From Pseudomonas fluorescens (lineage in GTDB: Bacteria > Pseudomonadota > Gammaproteobacteria > Pseudomonadales > Pseudomonadaceae), in the NCBI RefSeq assembly GCF_000730425.1, contig NZ_CP008896.1:1984001-2048000 (forward strand): 64,000 bases of DNA, given 5' to 3'. The stretch's first letter is position 1. Each line of letters begins with the position of its first letter. Positions 34,101-41,855 of this stretch are shown here, one piece after another. The translations under genes were made by a program, and so were the position numbers. The notes under the pieces are model-generated. The model made no database searches. It saw only the letters and a program-made list of their open reading frames with translations, and had not been told where the DNA came from.

Positions 34101-34533
34101 GACGTCCTCGAACCACTGTGCAATGGAGCTCTCAAGGGGAGAGCCGACCGTGCTCTTACCTTAAGCGCCGCAAGGGCAGATTCAATGACCGATGCGCTCA
34201 TTGACCTTGACGACCACGCTCAGACGAACGGTAAGAGACTACCGGAAACCTCGGGTTAATCGTTTTAGCTGTCTAGCCAAGGGGCTGGCGCGAAGATGGC
34301 TATATGCCTCATGCCTTTTTTAAAAGATTTCAATATAACTTGATATGAAAGCGATCTAAGCCACGCGCTACAAGGGCTCTAAGGTTGAATCAGTAAGACA
34401 TATATGACGCTGCTGCCGGGTCTTGCTGGAGCAGCTGTAAGAAAAATGCCATCTAGCCGGCTTAACGTAGCCAATGATGGTGCATACATCGGCGCATTTG
34501 ACGCTCAGGAATAACAACAAAAGGCAGTCAGCC
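34101..34533. other. 433-bp gene-free region with divergent promoters
   Basis: Between the thiolase operon (minus) and the small membrane protein (plus). It holds AT-rich tracts around 34316-34350 that could carry promoters. No convincing PsrA-type CAAAC-N4-GTTTG site was seen, nor any open frame with gene-like features. Confidence 0.5.
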
Positions 34534-34629
34534 ATGTTCAAACAATCGAAAGTTCGCCAGGCGGGACTTATTCTCTTCGCCACCACACTGATTCTGATTT
34601 TGCCCAACCTGACCAAGATCATTGGCTGA
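34534..34629 (+). CDS. 31-residue single-pass membrane miniprotein
   Basis: The frame encodes MFKQSKVRQAGLILFATTLI and ends PNLTKIIG, 31 residues. A short basic N-terminus is followed by a hydrophobic segment (residues 11-25) and a polar end, so inner-membrane insertion is likely. A purine-rich AAAAGG lies about 9 bp upstream of the ATG. The frame begins and ends cleanly. The sequence looks like a real small protein of unknown function, possibly a partner of a membrane enzyme. Confidence 0.6.
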   Translation: MFKQSKVRQAGLILFATTLILILPNLTKIIG

Positions 34630-34786
34630 ACGGGCAGATCACACCCAGGCATTGCAACCCTTGGCAGCACCGCCCGGGAAACCGCGTAGAGCGTTCCCGT
34701 GGCTGGGGCTGTCTTTTTTGCATACGGTTAAGCGTCGGTTTTCCGGTATCGTGGGCCCGTATCGCCATTGCCACACGGGCTTCGTC

Positions 34787-35599
34787 TTGAAACACCTAAT
34801 CGTCCTGCTGATGCTGGCGCTGACCTACCCCGCCAGCGCCGCCGAGTTGATCATCGAACTGGATCACAGCCGCACGGCCTGGCAAACCGCCGACCTGCTC
34901 AAGCACCCGGCTGCCCAGACCGTGCAGATTGTCGATGACGTTTCCTACAAGCGCGATATGACCTATCGCGCAGTGCCGCTGGCTGCACTCTTACCGGGCC
35001 TGGCGGCGCAAAGCCATGTACAGGCAGTAGCGCTCGATGGTTTTGCCGCCGAACTGGCTGCTGCGCCGCTGCTTGCGCAAAGCGGCGCACAGGCGTGGCT
35101 TGCGGTGGAAGATCCGGCCCATCCATGGCCCCCGTTGGCCAATGGCAAACCCAGTGCCGGGCCGTTCTACCTGGTGTGGACACAGCCGCAGGCAAGCAGG
35201 ATCAGCCCGGAACAATGGCCATTTCAGCTCGCCTCTCTCCAACAACTGAAAACCGTGGCCGAACGTTTTCCAGCGCTGCTGCCAGACCCTGCCTTGGCAG
35301 CCGATGATCCGGTCAACCAGGGGTTTGCCCTGTTTCAACAGAATTGCCTGGCTTGCCATCGCCTAAATGGCGCGGGTGACGCGCAGCTAGGTCCGGACCT
35401 GAATGTGCCCTACAACCCAACCGAGTATTTCGGCAGCGACTTCCTCAAACGCTACATCCGTGATCCCCAGAGCCTGAGGCATTGGCCGCAGGCGAAGATG
35501 CCGGCGTTTACCGCCAGCGTGTTGCCGGATACCGACCTGGAGTTGCTGGTGGGGTATTTGAAGCATATGGCCACCCGCAAAACCGACGCGCCCTTGTAG
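34787..35599 (+). CDS. periplasmic c-type cytochrome
   Basis: This 270-residue exported protein has a signal peptide (LKHLIVLLMLALTYPASAAE). The start is probably TTG at 34787, because the signal peptide begins there and no ATG suits. The C-terminal ~110 residues are a class I cytochrome c domain with haem motif CLACH and a later Met ligand candidate (AKMPAF). The N-terminal ~150 residues resemble a molybdopterin-oxidoreductase-associated or sulfite-oxidase-like domain without recognised catalytic motif. The TAG stop lies inside a REP element. Confidence 0.8.
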   Translation: MKHLIVLLMLALTYPASAAELIIELDHSRTAWQTADLLKHPAAQTVQIVDDVSYKRDMTYRAVPLAALLPGLAAQSHVQAVALDGFAAELAAAPLLAQSGAQAWLAVEDPAHPWPPLANGKPSAGPFYLVWTQPQASRISPEQWPFQLASLQQLKTVAERFPALLPDPALAADDPVNQGFALFQQNCLACHRLNGAGDAQLGPDLNVPYNPTEYFGSDFLKRYIRDPQSLRHWPQAKMPAFTASVLPDTDLELLVGYLKHMATRKTDAPL

Positions 35600-35660
35600 G
35601 AGCTGGCTTGCCGGCGATGGCGATCTTTCAGGCCTCATCGCCGGCAAACCGGCTCCTACA
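35595..35660. repeat. REP inverted pair overlapping a stop codon
   Basis: TGTAGGAGCTGGCTTGCCGGCGATGG faces CATCGCCGGCAAACCGGCTCCTACA. The TAG of the leading TGTAGG is the stop codon of the cytochrome gene. Confidence 0.88.
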
Positions 35661-35677
35661 CAAGGGTGTGATAGTGG

Positions 35678-36481
35678 CTACTGCTGCTGCACCAGGATCA
35701 CCGGGGTCGGCGCCACAAAGACCCTGGCATGCATCTGCTCATGCCCACCGCCACGGCGCATGCCGCGCACCGGGCATGCGTCGAGGTAATCCAGGCCCAC
35801 TGCCAGTTTCAAATGCCGCTCCGGGCGCGCAAGCTGGTTGGTCACATCAAAGCTGTACCAGGCGTCATCCAGCCAGGCTTCAGCCCAAGCGTGGCTGGCC
35901 AGGTGTTCGCTGTCCTCGCTGTACAAATATCCCGATACATACCGCGCCGCGATCCCCAAACTGCGCGCGCAGGCCAGGAACGCATGGGCATGATCCTGGC
36001 AAACCCCGGCGCGTCCCGCAAACGCCTGCGCTGCACAGGTATCAACCTGTGTGGCACCCGGCTCGTAGACCATCTGCTGGTTGAGAGCGTGCATCAGGTC
36101 GATCAGGGCATTGCGATCCCGACGCTTGCCACAGTGCTGCCCGGCAAAACTGCGCAGGGCTTCGTCCGGTTCGGTCAGGCGTGTGCAACGCTGGAAGGGA
36201 AATGGCGACTGGCTGTCATGCTCGGCCTCGCGCCACTCGTCGATGTCTACCTGGCCACGGGCGCCGATGATGATCGATTCATGGGGTTCATCCAGGGTCA
36301 GCACATGCAGGATATTGCCAAACGGGTCCAACTGGGCCCGCACCGGACGCGGCAGATCCAGTTGCCAACTGAGTACGTGCTGGCGCTCACTGTCATGCGG
36401 GGTCAGGCGCAAGTATTGGATGCTGGCGCGCACCTGGTCTTCATAGCGGTAGGTGGTTTCGTGGCTGATGGAAAGTCTCAT
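35678..36481 (-). CDS. transglutaminase-like family protein
   Basis: This 267-residue protein has the bacterial transglutaminase N-terminal beta domain (about 1-85) and a cysteine-protease-like core. The catalytic triad is Cys161 (GRAGVCQDHAH), His197 (ASHAWAEAW) and Asp212 (YSFDVTNQ). The start overlaps the alpha-E gene by 4 bp. These proteins are found with alpha-E and circularly permuted ATP-grasp proteins. The set is thought to make or process a peptide-like product, but the chemistry is not established. Confidence 0.87.
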   Translation of the reverse strand: MRLSISHETTYRYEDQVRASIQYLRLTPHDSERQHVLSWQLDLPRPVRAQLDPFGNILHVLTLDEPHESIIIGARGQVDIDEWREAEHDSQSPFPFQRCTRLTEPDEALRSFAGQHCGKRRDRNALIDLMHALNQQMVYEPGATQVDTCAAQAFAGRAGVCQDHAHAFLACARSLGIAARYVSGYLYSEDSEHLASHAWAEAWLDDAWYSFDVTNQLARPERHLKLAVGLDYLDACPVRGMRRGGGHEQMHARVFVAPTPVILVQQQ

Positions 36482-37428
36482 GCCGCCTCCAGGTAGGAAT
36501 GATGAATGGCATTACCCAACTGGCGTACCAGAGGGATGAAGTCGGTCAGCCAGGCGTGCAGGCCTTCCTCAAGGATTTCGTCAATGGCGGTAAAGCGCAG
36601 GCGCGCGTCCATCTCGGCGGCCAGGCGCTGGGCCGGGCGGCCGTTGATGCCAGGCAGGCTCGCGAGGATCTGGTCGATTTCTTCGCTGCACGCACGCAAG
36701 GAGCGCGGCACGTCGGCGCGCAGCAGCAACAGCTCGGCCACCTGGCGGGCACCGGGCGCATCACGATAAATCTCGGTATAGGCCTCGAAGGACGACAAGG
36801 CCCGCAGCAACGCACTCCATTGGTAATAGGCATGGGCGGTGCCATCAATCACCACGTCGGCCTGGTCCCCGGCCATCTCATAACGGGCGTCCAACAGCCG
36901 CAGGGTGTTGTCGGCCCTTTCGATAAAGGTGCCCAGGCGGATAAAGCGGAAGGCATCGTTACGCATGATGGTCCCGTAGGTGGCGCCACGAAACAGATGG
37001 GAACGCTCTTTGACCCACTCGCAAAAACGGCTCATGCCGTAGCGGCTCAGGCCCTCTTGGGCGATGCCGCGAATATCCAGCCAAGTGGCGTTGATGTTTT
37101 CCCACATGTCCGCAGTAATCCGCCCACGCACGGCATGGGCACTGGCGCGGGCGGCGCCCAGGCAACTGTAGATGCTCGCCGGGTTGGCCGCGTCCAAGGC
37201 AAAAAAATGCAACAGCCGCTCGGCATGTAACTCGCCGTGGCGCTCACGGTAGTCGTCCAGGGTACCGGTGATCAGCAGGGGCATCGCCAGTTCATGCAGG
37301 CCATCGCCACGCCCATCCTGGGGCATCAGCGACAGTGAATAGCTGACATCCAGCATGCGCGCGAGGTTTTCCGCGCGCTCCAGGTAGCGCGACATCCAAT
37401 ATAAATCCGAGGCAGTTCTGCTCAACAT
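36478..37428 (-). CDS. alpha-E domain-containing protein
   Basis: This 316-residue, almost fully helical protein begins MLSRTASDLYWMSRYLERAE, the hallmark of alpha-E domain proteins. The repeated ERA-type motif recurs (FIERADNTLRLLD). The function is unknown. It is thought to be a partner of the ATP-grasp enzyme. It lies 4 bp after the ATP-grasp gene and overlaps the transglutaminase gene, so all three are co-expressed. Confidence 0.88.
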   Translation of the reverse strand: MLSRTASDLYWMSRYLERAENLARMLDVSYSLSLMPQDGRGDGLHELAMPLLITGTLDDYRERHGELHAERLLHFFALDAANPASIYSCLGAARASAHAVRGRITADMWENINATWLDIRGIAQEGLSRYGMSRFCEWVKERSHLFRGATYGTIMRNDAFRFIRLGTFIERADNTLRLLDARYEMAGDQADVVIDGTAHAYYQWSALLRALSSFEAYTEIYRDAPGARQVAELLLLRADVPRSLRACSEEIDQILASLPGINGRPAQRLAAEMDARLRFTAIDEILEEGLHAWLTDFIPLVRQLGNAIHHSYLEAA

Positions 37429-37432
37429 GGTT

Positions 37433-38842
37433 TTATTCCTCGACCACCCAGGTGTCTTTAGTGCCGCCGCCCTGGGACGAGTTGACCACCAGCGAACCTT
37501 CGCGCAGCGCCACACGGGTCAGCCCGCCTGGCACCACGCGGGTTTCCTTGCCGGACAGGACAAACGGCCGCAGGTCAATGTGCCGGGGGGCGATGCCGTT
37601 TTCGACAAAGGTCGGGCACGTCGACAGACACAGGGTCGGTTGGGCGATGTAGGCATGGGGCTTGGCCTTGATCCGCGCACGAAAGGCTTCGATTTCGGCG
37701 GCCGTGGCCGCCGGGCCGACCAGCATGCCGTAGCCACCGGAACCCTGGGTCTCCTTGACCACCAGTTGCGGCAGATTCGCCAGCACATGGGACAGCTCGT
37801 CAGGCTTGCGGCACTGGAACGTCGGAACGTTCTTAAGGATCGGCTCTTCATCCAGGTAAAAACGGATCATGTCCGTGACGAAGGGATACACCGACTTGTC
37901 ATCCGCCACCCCAGTGCCGATGGCATTGGCCAGTACCACGTTGCCCGACCGATAGGCGGCCAGCAGCCCCGGCACGCCGAGCATCGACTCCGGGTTGAAG
38001 GCCAGCGGATCGAGGTAGGCATCGTCAAGACGCCGGTAGATCACATCCACCGCCTTCGGTCCGTCGGTGGTACGCATGAACACGCGGTCGTCGCGTACGA
38101 ACAGGTCGGCGCCTTCCACCAGTTCCACCCCCATTTCCCGGGCAAGGAACGCATGTTCAAAAAACGCACTATTGAAGCGCCCGGGCGTCAGTACCACCAC
38201 GCTGGGGTTGTCCAGGGGGCTGGAGCTTTTCAGGGTGTCGAGCAGCAGGTTGGGGTAATGATCGATCGGCGCGATGCGCTGGGCGGCGAACAGTTCGGGG
38301 AACAGGCGCATCATCATCTTGCGGTCTTCGAGCATGTAGCTCACACCGCTGGGCGTGCGCAGGTTGTCTTCCAGCACGTAGTACGTGCCGTCACCATCGC
38401 GTACGAGATCGACACCAGAGACGTGGGAGTAGATATCTCGATGCAAGTCCAGGCCCTGCATCGCCAACTGGTATTGCTCGTTGGCCAGCACTTGCTCGGC
38501 CGGAATAATCCCGGCTTTGATAATGCGCTGGTCGTGATACAGGTCGGCAAGAAACAGGTTCAACGCCTTGACCCGTTGAATGCAGCCACGCTCGACCACA
38601 CGCCATTCGCTGGCTGGAATGCTGCGCGGGATGGTATCGAAGGGAATCAGGCGCTCGGTGCCCTGCTCGTCACCGTACAGGGTGAAGGTGATACCGGCGC
38701 GGTGAAACAGTAAATCGGCTTCGCGCCGACGCTGTGCCAGCAACTCGGCAGGGGTTTCAGCCAGCCAGCGGGCGAACTCGCGATAGTGAGGCCGGACGTG
38801 GCCGGCCTCATCGTACATTTCATCGTAATAAGTGCGGATCAT
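37433..38842 (-). CDS. circularly permuted type 2 ATP-grasp protein
   Basis: This 469-residue ATP-grasp protein begins MIRTYYDEMYDEAGHVRPHY and is preceded by AAGGAG. Typical segments are DLVRDGDGTYYVLEDNLRTP, LVVKETQGSGGYGML and RHIDLRPFVLSG. ATP-grasp enzymes activate a carboxylate with ATP and join it to an amine, so a ligase acting on a peptide or small molecule is likely. It leads the three-gene operon with alpha-E and transglutaminase genes. Confidence 0.9.
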   Translation of the reverse strand: MIRTYYDEMYDEAGHVRPHYREFARWLAETPAELLAQRRREADLLFHRAGITFTLYGDEQGTERLIPFDTIPRSIPASEWRVVERGCIQRVKALNLFLADLYHDQRIIKAGIIPAEQVLANEQYQLAMQGLDLHRDIYSHVSGVDLVRDGDGTYYVLEDNLRTPSGVSYMLEDRKMMMRLFPELFAAQRIAPIDHYPNLLLDTLKSSSPLDNPSVVVLTPGRFNSAFFEHAFLAREMGVELVEGADLFVRDDRVFMRTTDGPKAVDVIYRRLDDAYLDPLAFNPESMLGVPGLLAAYRSGNVVLANAIGTGVADDKSVYPFVTDMIRFYLDEEPILKNVPTFQCRKPDELSHVLANLPQLVVKETQGSGGYGMLVGPAATAAEIEAFRARIKAKPHAYIAQPTLCLSTCPTFVENGIAPRHIDLRPFVLSGKETRVVPGGLTRVALREGSLVVNSSQGGGTKDTWVVEE

Positions 38843-39072
38843 GCCGAACTCCTTGTCACCCGGACGCAACGGACTGTCGCAAGGCCCGTGCCAGCGGCAT
38901 AAACACTTAAGTATCAATCAGTTGGATATAGTCAAAGGGCTTATCGCACCGTCCTGGTGCAGCAAATACCCGGGCCTTGCCACATGCGCTTCATAGAGGC
39001 GCAGGCATTGCCTATCAGCAGCATAGCCAGAGTTGATTTCACTGCCCGGTCAACCCTGCGGATAATCGCCTA

Positions 39073-39203
39073 CATTCGCTGAACAGGATTCGTCCTACAG
39101 CATCAGCACATCACCGCCGGTACTTTGCTTGTGCAAGTATCGACCGGTTCCCCTTCTCTCCGGTCTTCCCTTTTGGCCACCCTGCTCGGGTGGCCTTTTT
39201 TTT
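39073..39203 (+). ncRNA. candidate small RNA with intrinsic terminator
   Basis: In the 462-bp gap between the ATP-grasp gene and the RraB-like gene (both minus), an intrinsic terminator on the plus strand has no gene before it. It has GGCCACC/GGTGGCC arms at 39175-39197 followed by eight T's. Upstream are a UUCG-tetraloop hairpin (39085-39096), a TACTTTGC/GCAAGTA hairpin (39121-39139) and a GACCGG/CCGGTC hairpin (39142-39166). A possible promoter is TTTCAC, 18 bp, GATAAT (39037-39066). No reading frame with gene-like features is present. The remaining spacer (38843-39036) shows no feature except the ATP-grasp promoter side. Confidence 0.55.
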
Positions 39204-39247
39204 GTCGAGGTTTTTTCGCAATAAGTTCCAAGTACCTTCTAGCACCA

Positions 39248-39282
39248 CAAACAAAATCGGCCGACCCGAGGGTCAGCCGATA
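39248..39282 (-). terminator. terminator after the RraB-like gene
   Basis: On the minus strand, stem ATCGGC-GACCC / GGGTC-GCCGAT is followed by TTTTGTTT. It lies 23 bp after the RraB-like stop. Confidence 0.85.
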
Positions 39283-39304
39283 CGCTGCTTTTTTCATAAT
39301 GCGA

Positions 39305-39646
39305 CTACATGGGTAACCCACGAACCTCGTGCTTCACGCCCCATCCCTCGATAATCCCGCCCAGGGGCTCGACTACCGCCTCAAAGTCCTGCTCGAAATC
39401 ACCGATACCGTCATAGGTGGCGAACATGACTTTGCTCAATTCCAGGAACCAGGCACCGTCATCCCGTGCGCTGACCTGGGCATTGATCGATTCCCCACGA
39501 AACCGACCCGCAGCTCGCCGCGCACGTTCCTCATCCGGGAAAATGGCGTAGAACTCGATGGGGTGGAAACGCGAGAAGTCAAAGCCGCCCTCTTTCATGC
39601 GGCGTAGTACGTGGGTGCTGATGTCTTCTTGATAGGCTGTGCTCAT
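39305..39646 (-). CDS. RraB-like ribonuclease E inhibitor family protein
   Basis: This 113-residue acidic protein resembles the RraB family, which binds RNase E and changes its activity. Markers are DVLRRMKEGGFDFSR-like DISTHVLRRMKEGGFDFS, FYAIFPDEERARRAAGRF and FEAVVEPLGGIIEGWG. ATG 39646 follows AGGACG and precedes the family motif. It is a single-gene unit with its own terminator. Confidence 0.8.
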   Translation of the reverse strand: MSTAYQEDISTHVLRRMKEGGFDFSRFHPIEFYAIFPDEERARRAAGRFRGESINAQVSARDDGAWFLELSKVMFATYDGIGDFEQDFEAVVEPLGGIIEGWGVKHEVRGLPM

Positions 39647-39856
39647 GAAACGTCCTCCTAAACCGATGGATAGACTTTCCGTGCTTCCCAGGGCCTGTGC
39701 GTGAACAGCGCAGGTAGACGGCAATGACATCGCCGCAGGAAAACAAGCATGTAGCTGACAAGACCAGACCTTAGCGATCCATTCGCTGATCTCCCTTGCA
39801 GAGTAGCGCGAAGCTATCACCTCCACCAGCGGCGCTTTACGGCAGTCAGGGAATAT

Positions 39857-40093
39857 TCAGGCGACGGGGGAAATGTCGAGGATCTGGATACTGTTCTGGT
39901 CCCTCAGGCTTTTGACCGTCGGCTCGGCGATACGCCCGTCCAGGTCATTGAGGTCCAGCTTGGCGGAAATGGGCAGCAATTTGGCGCGAATCATCTGCGC
40001 AGCGTCTTCGAGGCTGGGCTTTTGCGCGCAGGTGAACAGCTCAACGGACTTCTCGCCGTGATCATCAACGAAGGTAACTTGCCACTTTTGCAT
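39857..40093 (-). CDS. hypothetical protein, 78 residues
   Basis: No family recognised. The sequence starts MQKWQVTFVDDHGEKSVELF and looks like a small alpha/beta protein with no signal. GGAGGC precedes the ATG by a few bases, a strong ribosome site. It may be widespread in Pseudomonas, but the sequence gives no function. Confidence 0.65.
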   Translation of the reverse strand: MQKWQVTFVDDHGEKSVELFTCAQKPSLEDAAQMIRAKLLPISAKLDLNDLDGRIAEPTVKSLRDQNSIQILDISPVA

Positions 40094-40196
40094 CAATGCC
40101 TCCTCGATAAAGCCCATGGATGGACTTACCTCTATCTGGACCTTGAGGGATCGATGATCGTTCCACCCAAGGCAGGAGGCAATTGCTGGGTTGCGC

Positions 40197-40805
40197 TTAA
40201 GGCTTCTCGGCACGTTCCTTGAGGGCTTTCAAGGTGTTGAAGGGGGCCTCAACCACAAACTTGTTGGCCAACCAGGAAGGTACGCTGCCGCCAGGCTCGG
40301 TGTGGACCTGGTAGGTCACTTCGGTCTGGTCGGCACCTTTGGGCACCAGTTTCCAGAAACCTTCGACCTGGGCCACACGCACATAGCCTTTCTCTTCCGG
40401 CAGATAGGTGGGCACTTCCAGCAGCTTGCGGGTCACGCTGCCGTCGGCATCCTGGGTGGTGGTGATTTCCAGGATCGAATCACGATCGGTCACTGGGAAC
40501 GGAGCCTTGAACTGGGTGTAGGTCCAGCTCTTGTCGCCCTCCTTCTTGAGCAGCTTCTGCGACTTGCATTCGTGAATCCACTTACAGGCACCGACGACAT
40601 CGTCCTGCAGCGCCTGGACCTTGGCCAACGGCGCCTTGATGACGGTAACGCCGCGATAAGCCTTGTATTTGGAGCCAGCCACCTCACTCAAGGAGACCTT
40701 GATACCTTCCTCATCCTTGGCAACCTGCCAGTCCTCTGCCTGTGCGGCAGTTGCAAACAACACCGTAAAACCGCACAACACAGCCATTCGTTTCAGCGAA
40801 CCCAT
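40197..40805 (-). CDS. exported START-domain (lipid-binding-like) protein
   Basis: This 202-residue protein has a signal peptide (LKRMAVLCGFTVLFATAAQAE). The mature part resembles the START/SRPBCC fold: DWQVAKDEEGIKVSLSEV, then PFPVTDRDSILEITTTQD, and WLANKFVVEAPFNTLKALK at the end. Such domains bind lipids or hydrophobic ligands. ATG 40805 was chosen to open the signal peptide. The ligand is unknown. Confidence 0.82.
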   Translation of the reverse strand: MGSLKRMAVLCGFTVLFATAAQAEDWQVAKDEEGIKVSLSEVAGSKYKAYRGVTVIKAPLAKVQALQDDVVGACKWIHECKSQKLLKKEGDKSWTYTQFKAPFPVTDRDSILEITTTQDADGSVTRKLLEVPTYLPEEKGYVRVAQVEGFWKLVPKGADQTEVTYQVHTEPGGSVPSWLANKFVVEAPFNTLKALKERAEKP

Positions 40806-40846
40806 TGTTGTATTCCTTATTGTTGACGTTCTGACATTAAAGCCCA

Positions 40847-41101
40847 CTAAGCCGCCGTCATCTGCTCCCACCAGCCGATCAACCTGATCGCTTCTTCCTG
40901 GCTACTGCCACAGACCTCAAGATCGGCCGCAAAAGCACTACACACCGCGGGCCGCTCCGGCTGGCCAAACAATTGGCACAGCTGTTCGACCGACAGATGC
41001 AGGCAGCGTTCGCCCGCAGGCTTGCCGTTGGGCATACCGGGCAACGGCGAACTGATGGAAGGGGCGATACAGCAGGCGCCACAGCCTTCACGGCATTTCA
41101 T
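40847..41101 (-). CDS. YkgJ family cysteine cluster protein
   Basis: This 84-residue protein starts KCREGCGACCIAPSISSPLPG and contains further cysteines (CLHLSVEQLCQLF, AVCSAF). This is the pattern of the YkgJ/UPF0153 family, thought to bind zinc or an iron-sulfur cluster. The role is not established. It is divergent from nothing and sits 41 bp upstream of the START-domain gene on the same strand. Confidence 0.85.
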   Translation of the reverse strand: MKCREGCGACCIAPSISSPLPGMPNGKPAGERCLHLSVEQLCQLFGQPERPAVCSAFAADLEVCGSSQEEAIRLIGWWEQMTAA

Positions 41102-41196
41102 GACCAGCAGGTCCTCGACGACAAAGTGTTGATGGCCGGGCTAGAGTACGCCCTAAAACATCCGTTTTAAAATGGTCTAACAGGGGTTTTTCACAG

Positions 41197-41251
41197 AAAA
41201 CAAAAGTGACCGACCAGTCTGCGACAGAAGGTCAGGGGCTCAGGTCACTTT
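41197..41251 (-). terminator. terminator after the Lys/Ala-rich secreted protein gene
   Basis: On the minus strand, AAAGTGACC / GGTCACTTT arms enclose a second GACC/GGTC pair and are followed by TTGTTTTC. Confidence 0.75.
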
Positions 41252-41262
41252 GGCAGGCAAGA

Positions 41263-41751
41263 TTAATTCTTGAACTCAAAATCCAGGGCTGCACCTTCCA
41301 CATCGCGCCGCTCTTCATTGCGCATTTGCAGCTGCATTTCATTGCTCAGCAAACGCCCGTTGATCTGGAACGCACTATTGTCGACCGGCTTCTCGCCAAA
41401 CATCGGCGGCAACAACGGCACGTTCTTGGGCTGTGGCATGGTACCGAGAGGCTGCAGATGCCGGACCATTTCCTGGGGCAGGCTGAGGTCCAGCTTCGCT
41501 GGTGCCAGCTTGGTCTGGGCCACTTCATGGGCCGTTTTTGACTTGCTGGCCACAGGCGCGCGTTTTTTTTCCTTGGCGGCTTTTTTAACCGGAGCAGCTT
41601 TTTTCGCCTGGACTGTTTTTTTGGCCGGTGCCGGCTTTTGTTCCGCGGCCGCCAGCACCACTGGCGCACTGGCAGGCGCTGCCAGTACAGAAGTGGCATT
41701 GCACAAGCTCGCCAGGCAAATCAACAGCGCGGCAGGAAAAATAGAGGTCAT
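41263..41751 (-). CDS. exported Lys/Ala-rich hypothetical protein
   Basis: This 162-residue protein has a signal peptide (TSIFPAALLICLASLCNATSVLAAP). A low-complexity Lys/Ala/Pro segment follows (KPAPAKKTVQAKKAAPVKKA, about residues 38-75), then a more ordered C-terminal half (LPQEMVRHLQPLGTMPQP...EMQLQMRNEERR). The lysine-rich repeat can cause false naming as a translation initiation factor 2. Nothing supports that. It probably works in the periplasm or outer membrane. Confidence 0.7.
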   Translation of the reverse strand: MTSIFPAALLICLASLCNATSVLAAPASAPVVLAAAEQKPAPAKKTVQAKKAAPVKKAAKEKKRAPVASKSKTAHEVAQTKLAPAKLDLSLPQEMVRHLQPLGTMPQPKNVPLLPPMFGEKPVDNSAFQINGRLLSNEMQLQMRNEERRDVEGAALDFEFKN

Positions 41752-41855
41752 ATCGCCAACAGCATTAACGGCAGAAGGCCATATGCTCGCTTGTTGAGCG
41801 CAGCATGACAAGCGCGGTGATTAGCCCACTAACGTTCATGCCCCACCCTGGTACT

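Noticed and set aside
37427..38713. 428-codon plus-strand frame opposite the ATP-grasp gene
   Set aside because: It is a shadow of the ATP-grasp gene, His/Gln-rich with no domain or ribosome site.
39060..39210. Possible RsmX/RsmY/RsmZ-type regulatory RNA
   Set aside because: It lacks repeated GGA loop motifs and an upstream GacA box, so it was listed only as an unassigned sRNA candidate.
41263..41751. Naming the Lys/Ala-rich protein as translation initiation factor 2
   Set aside because: The resemblance is only low-complexity Lys/Ala/Pro sequence. A signal peptide is present and no GTPase motif exists.
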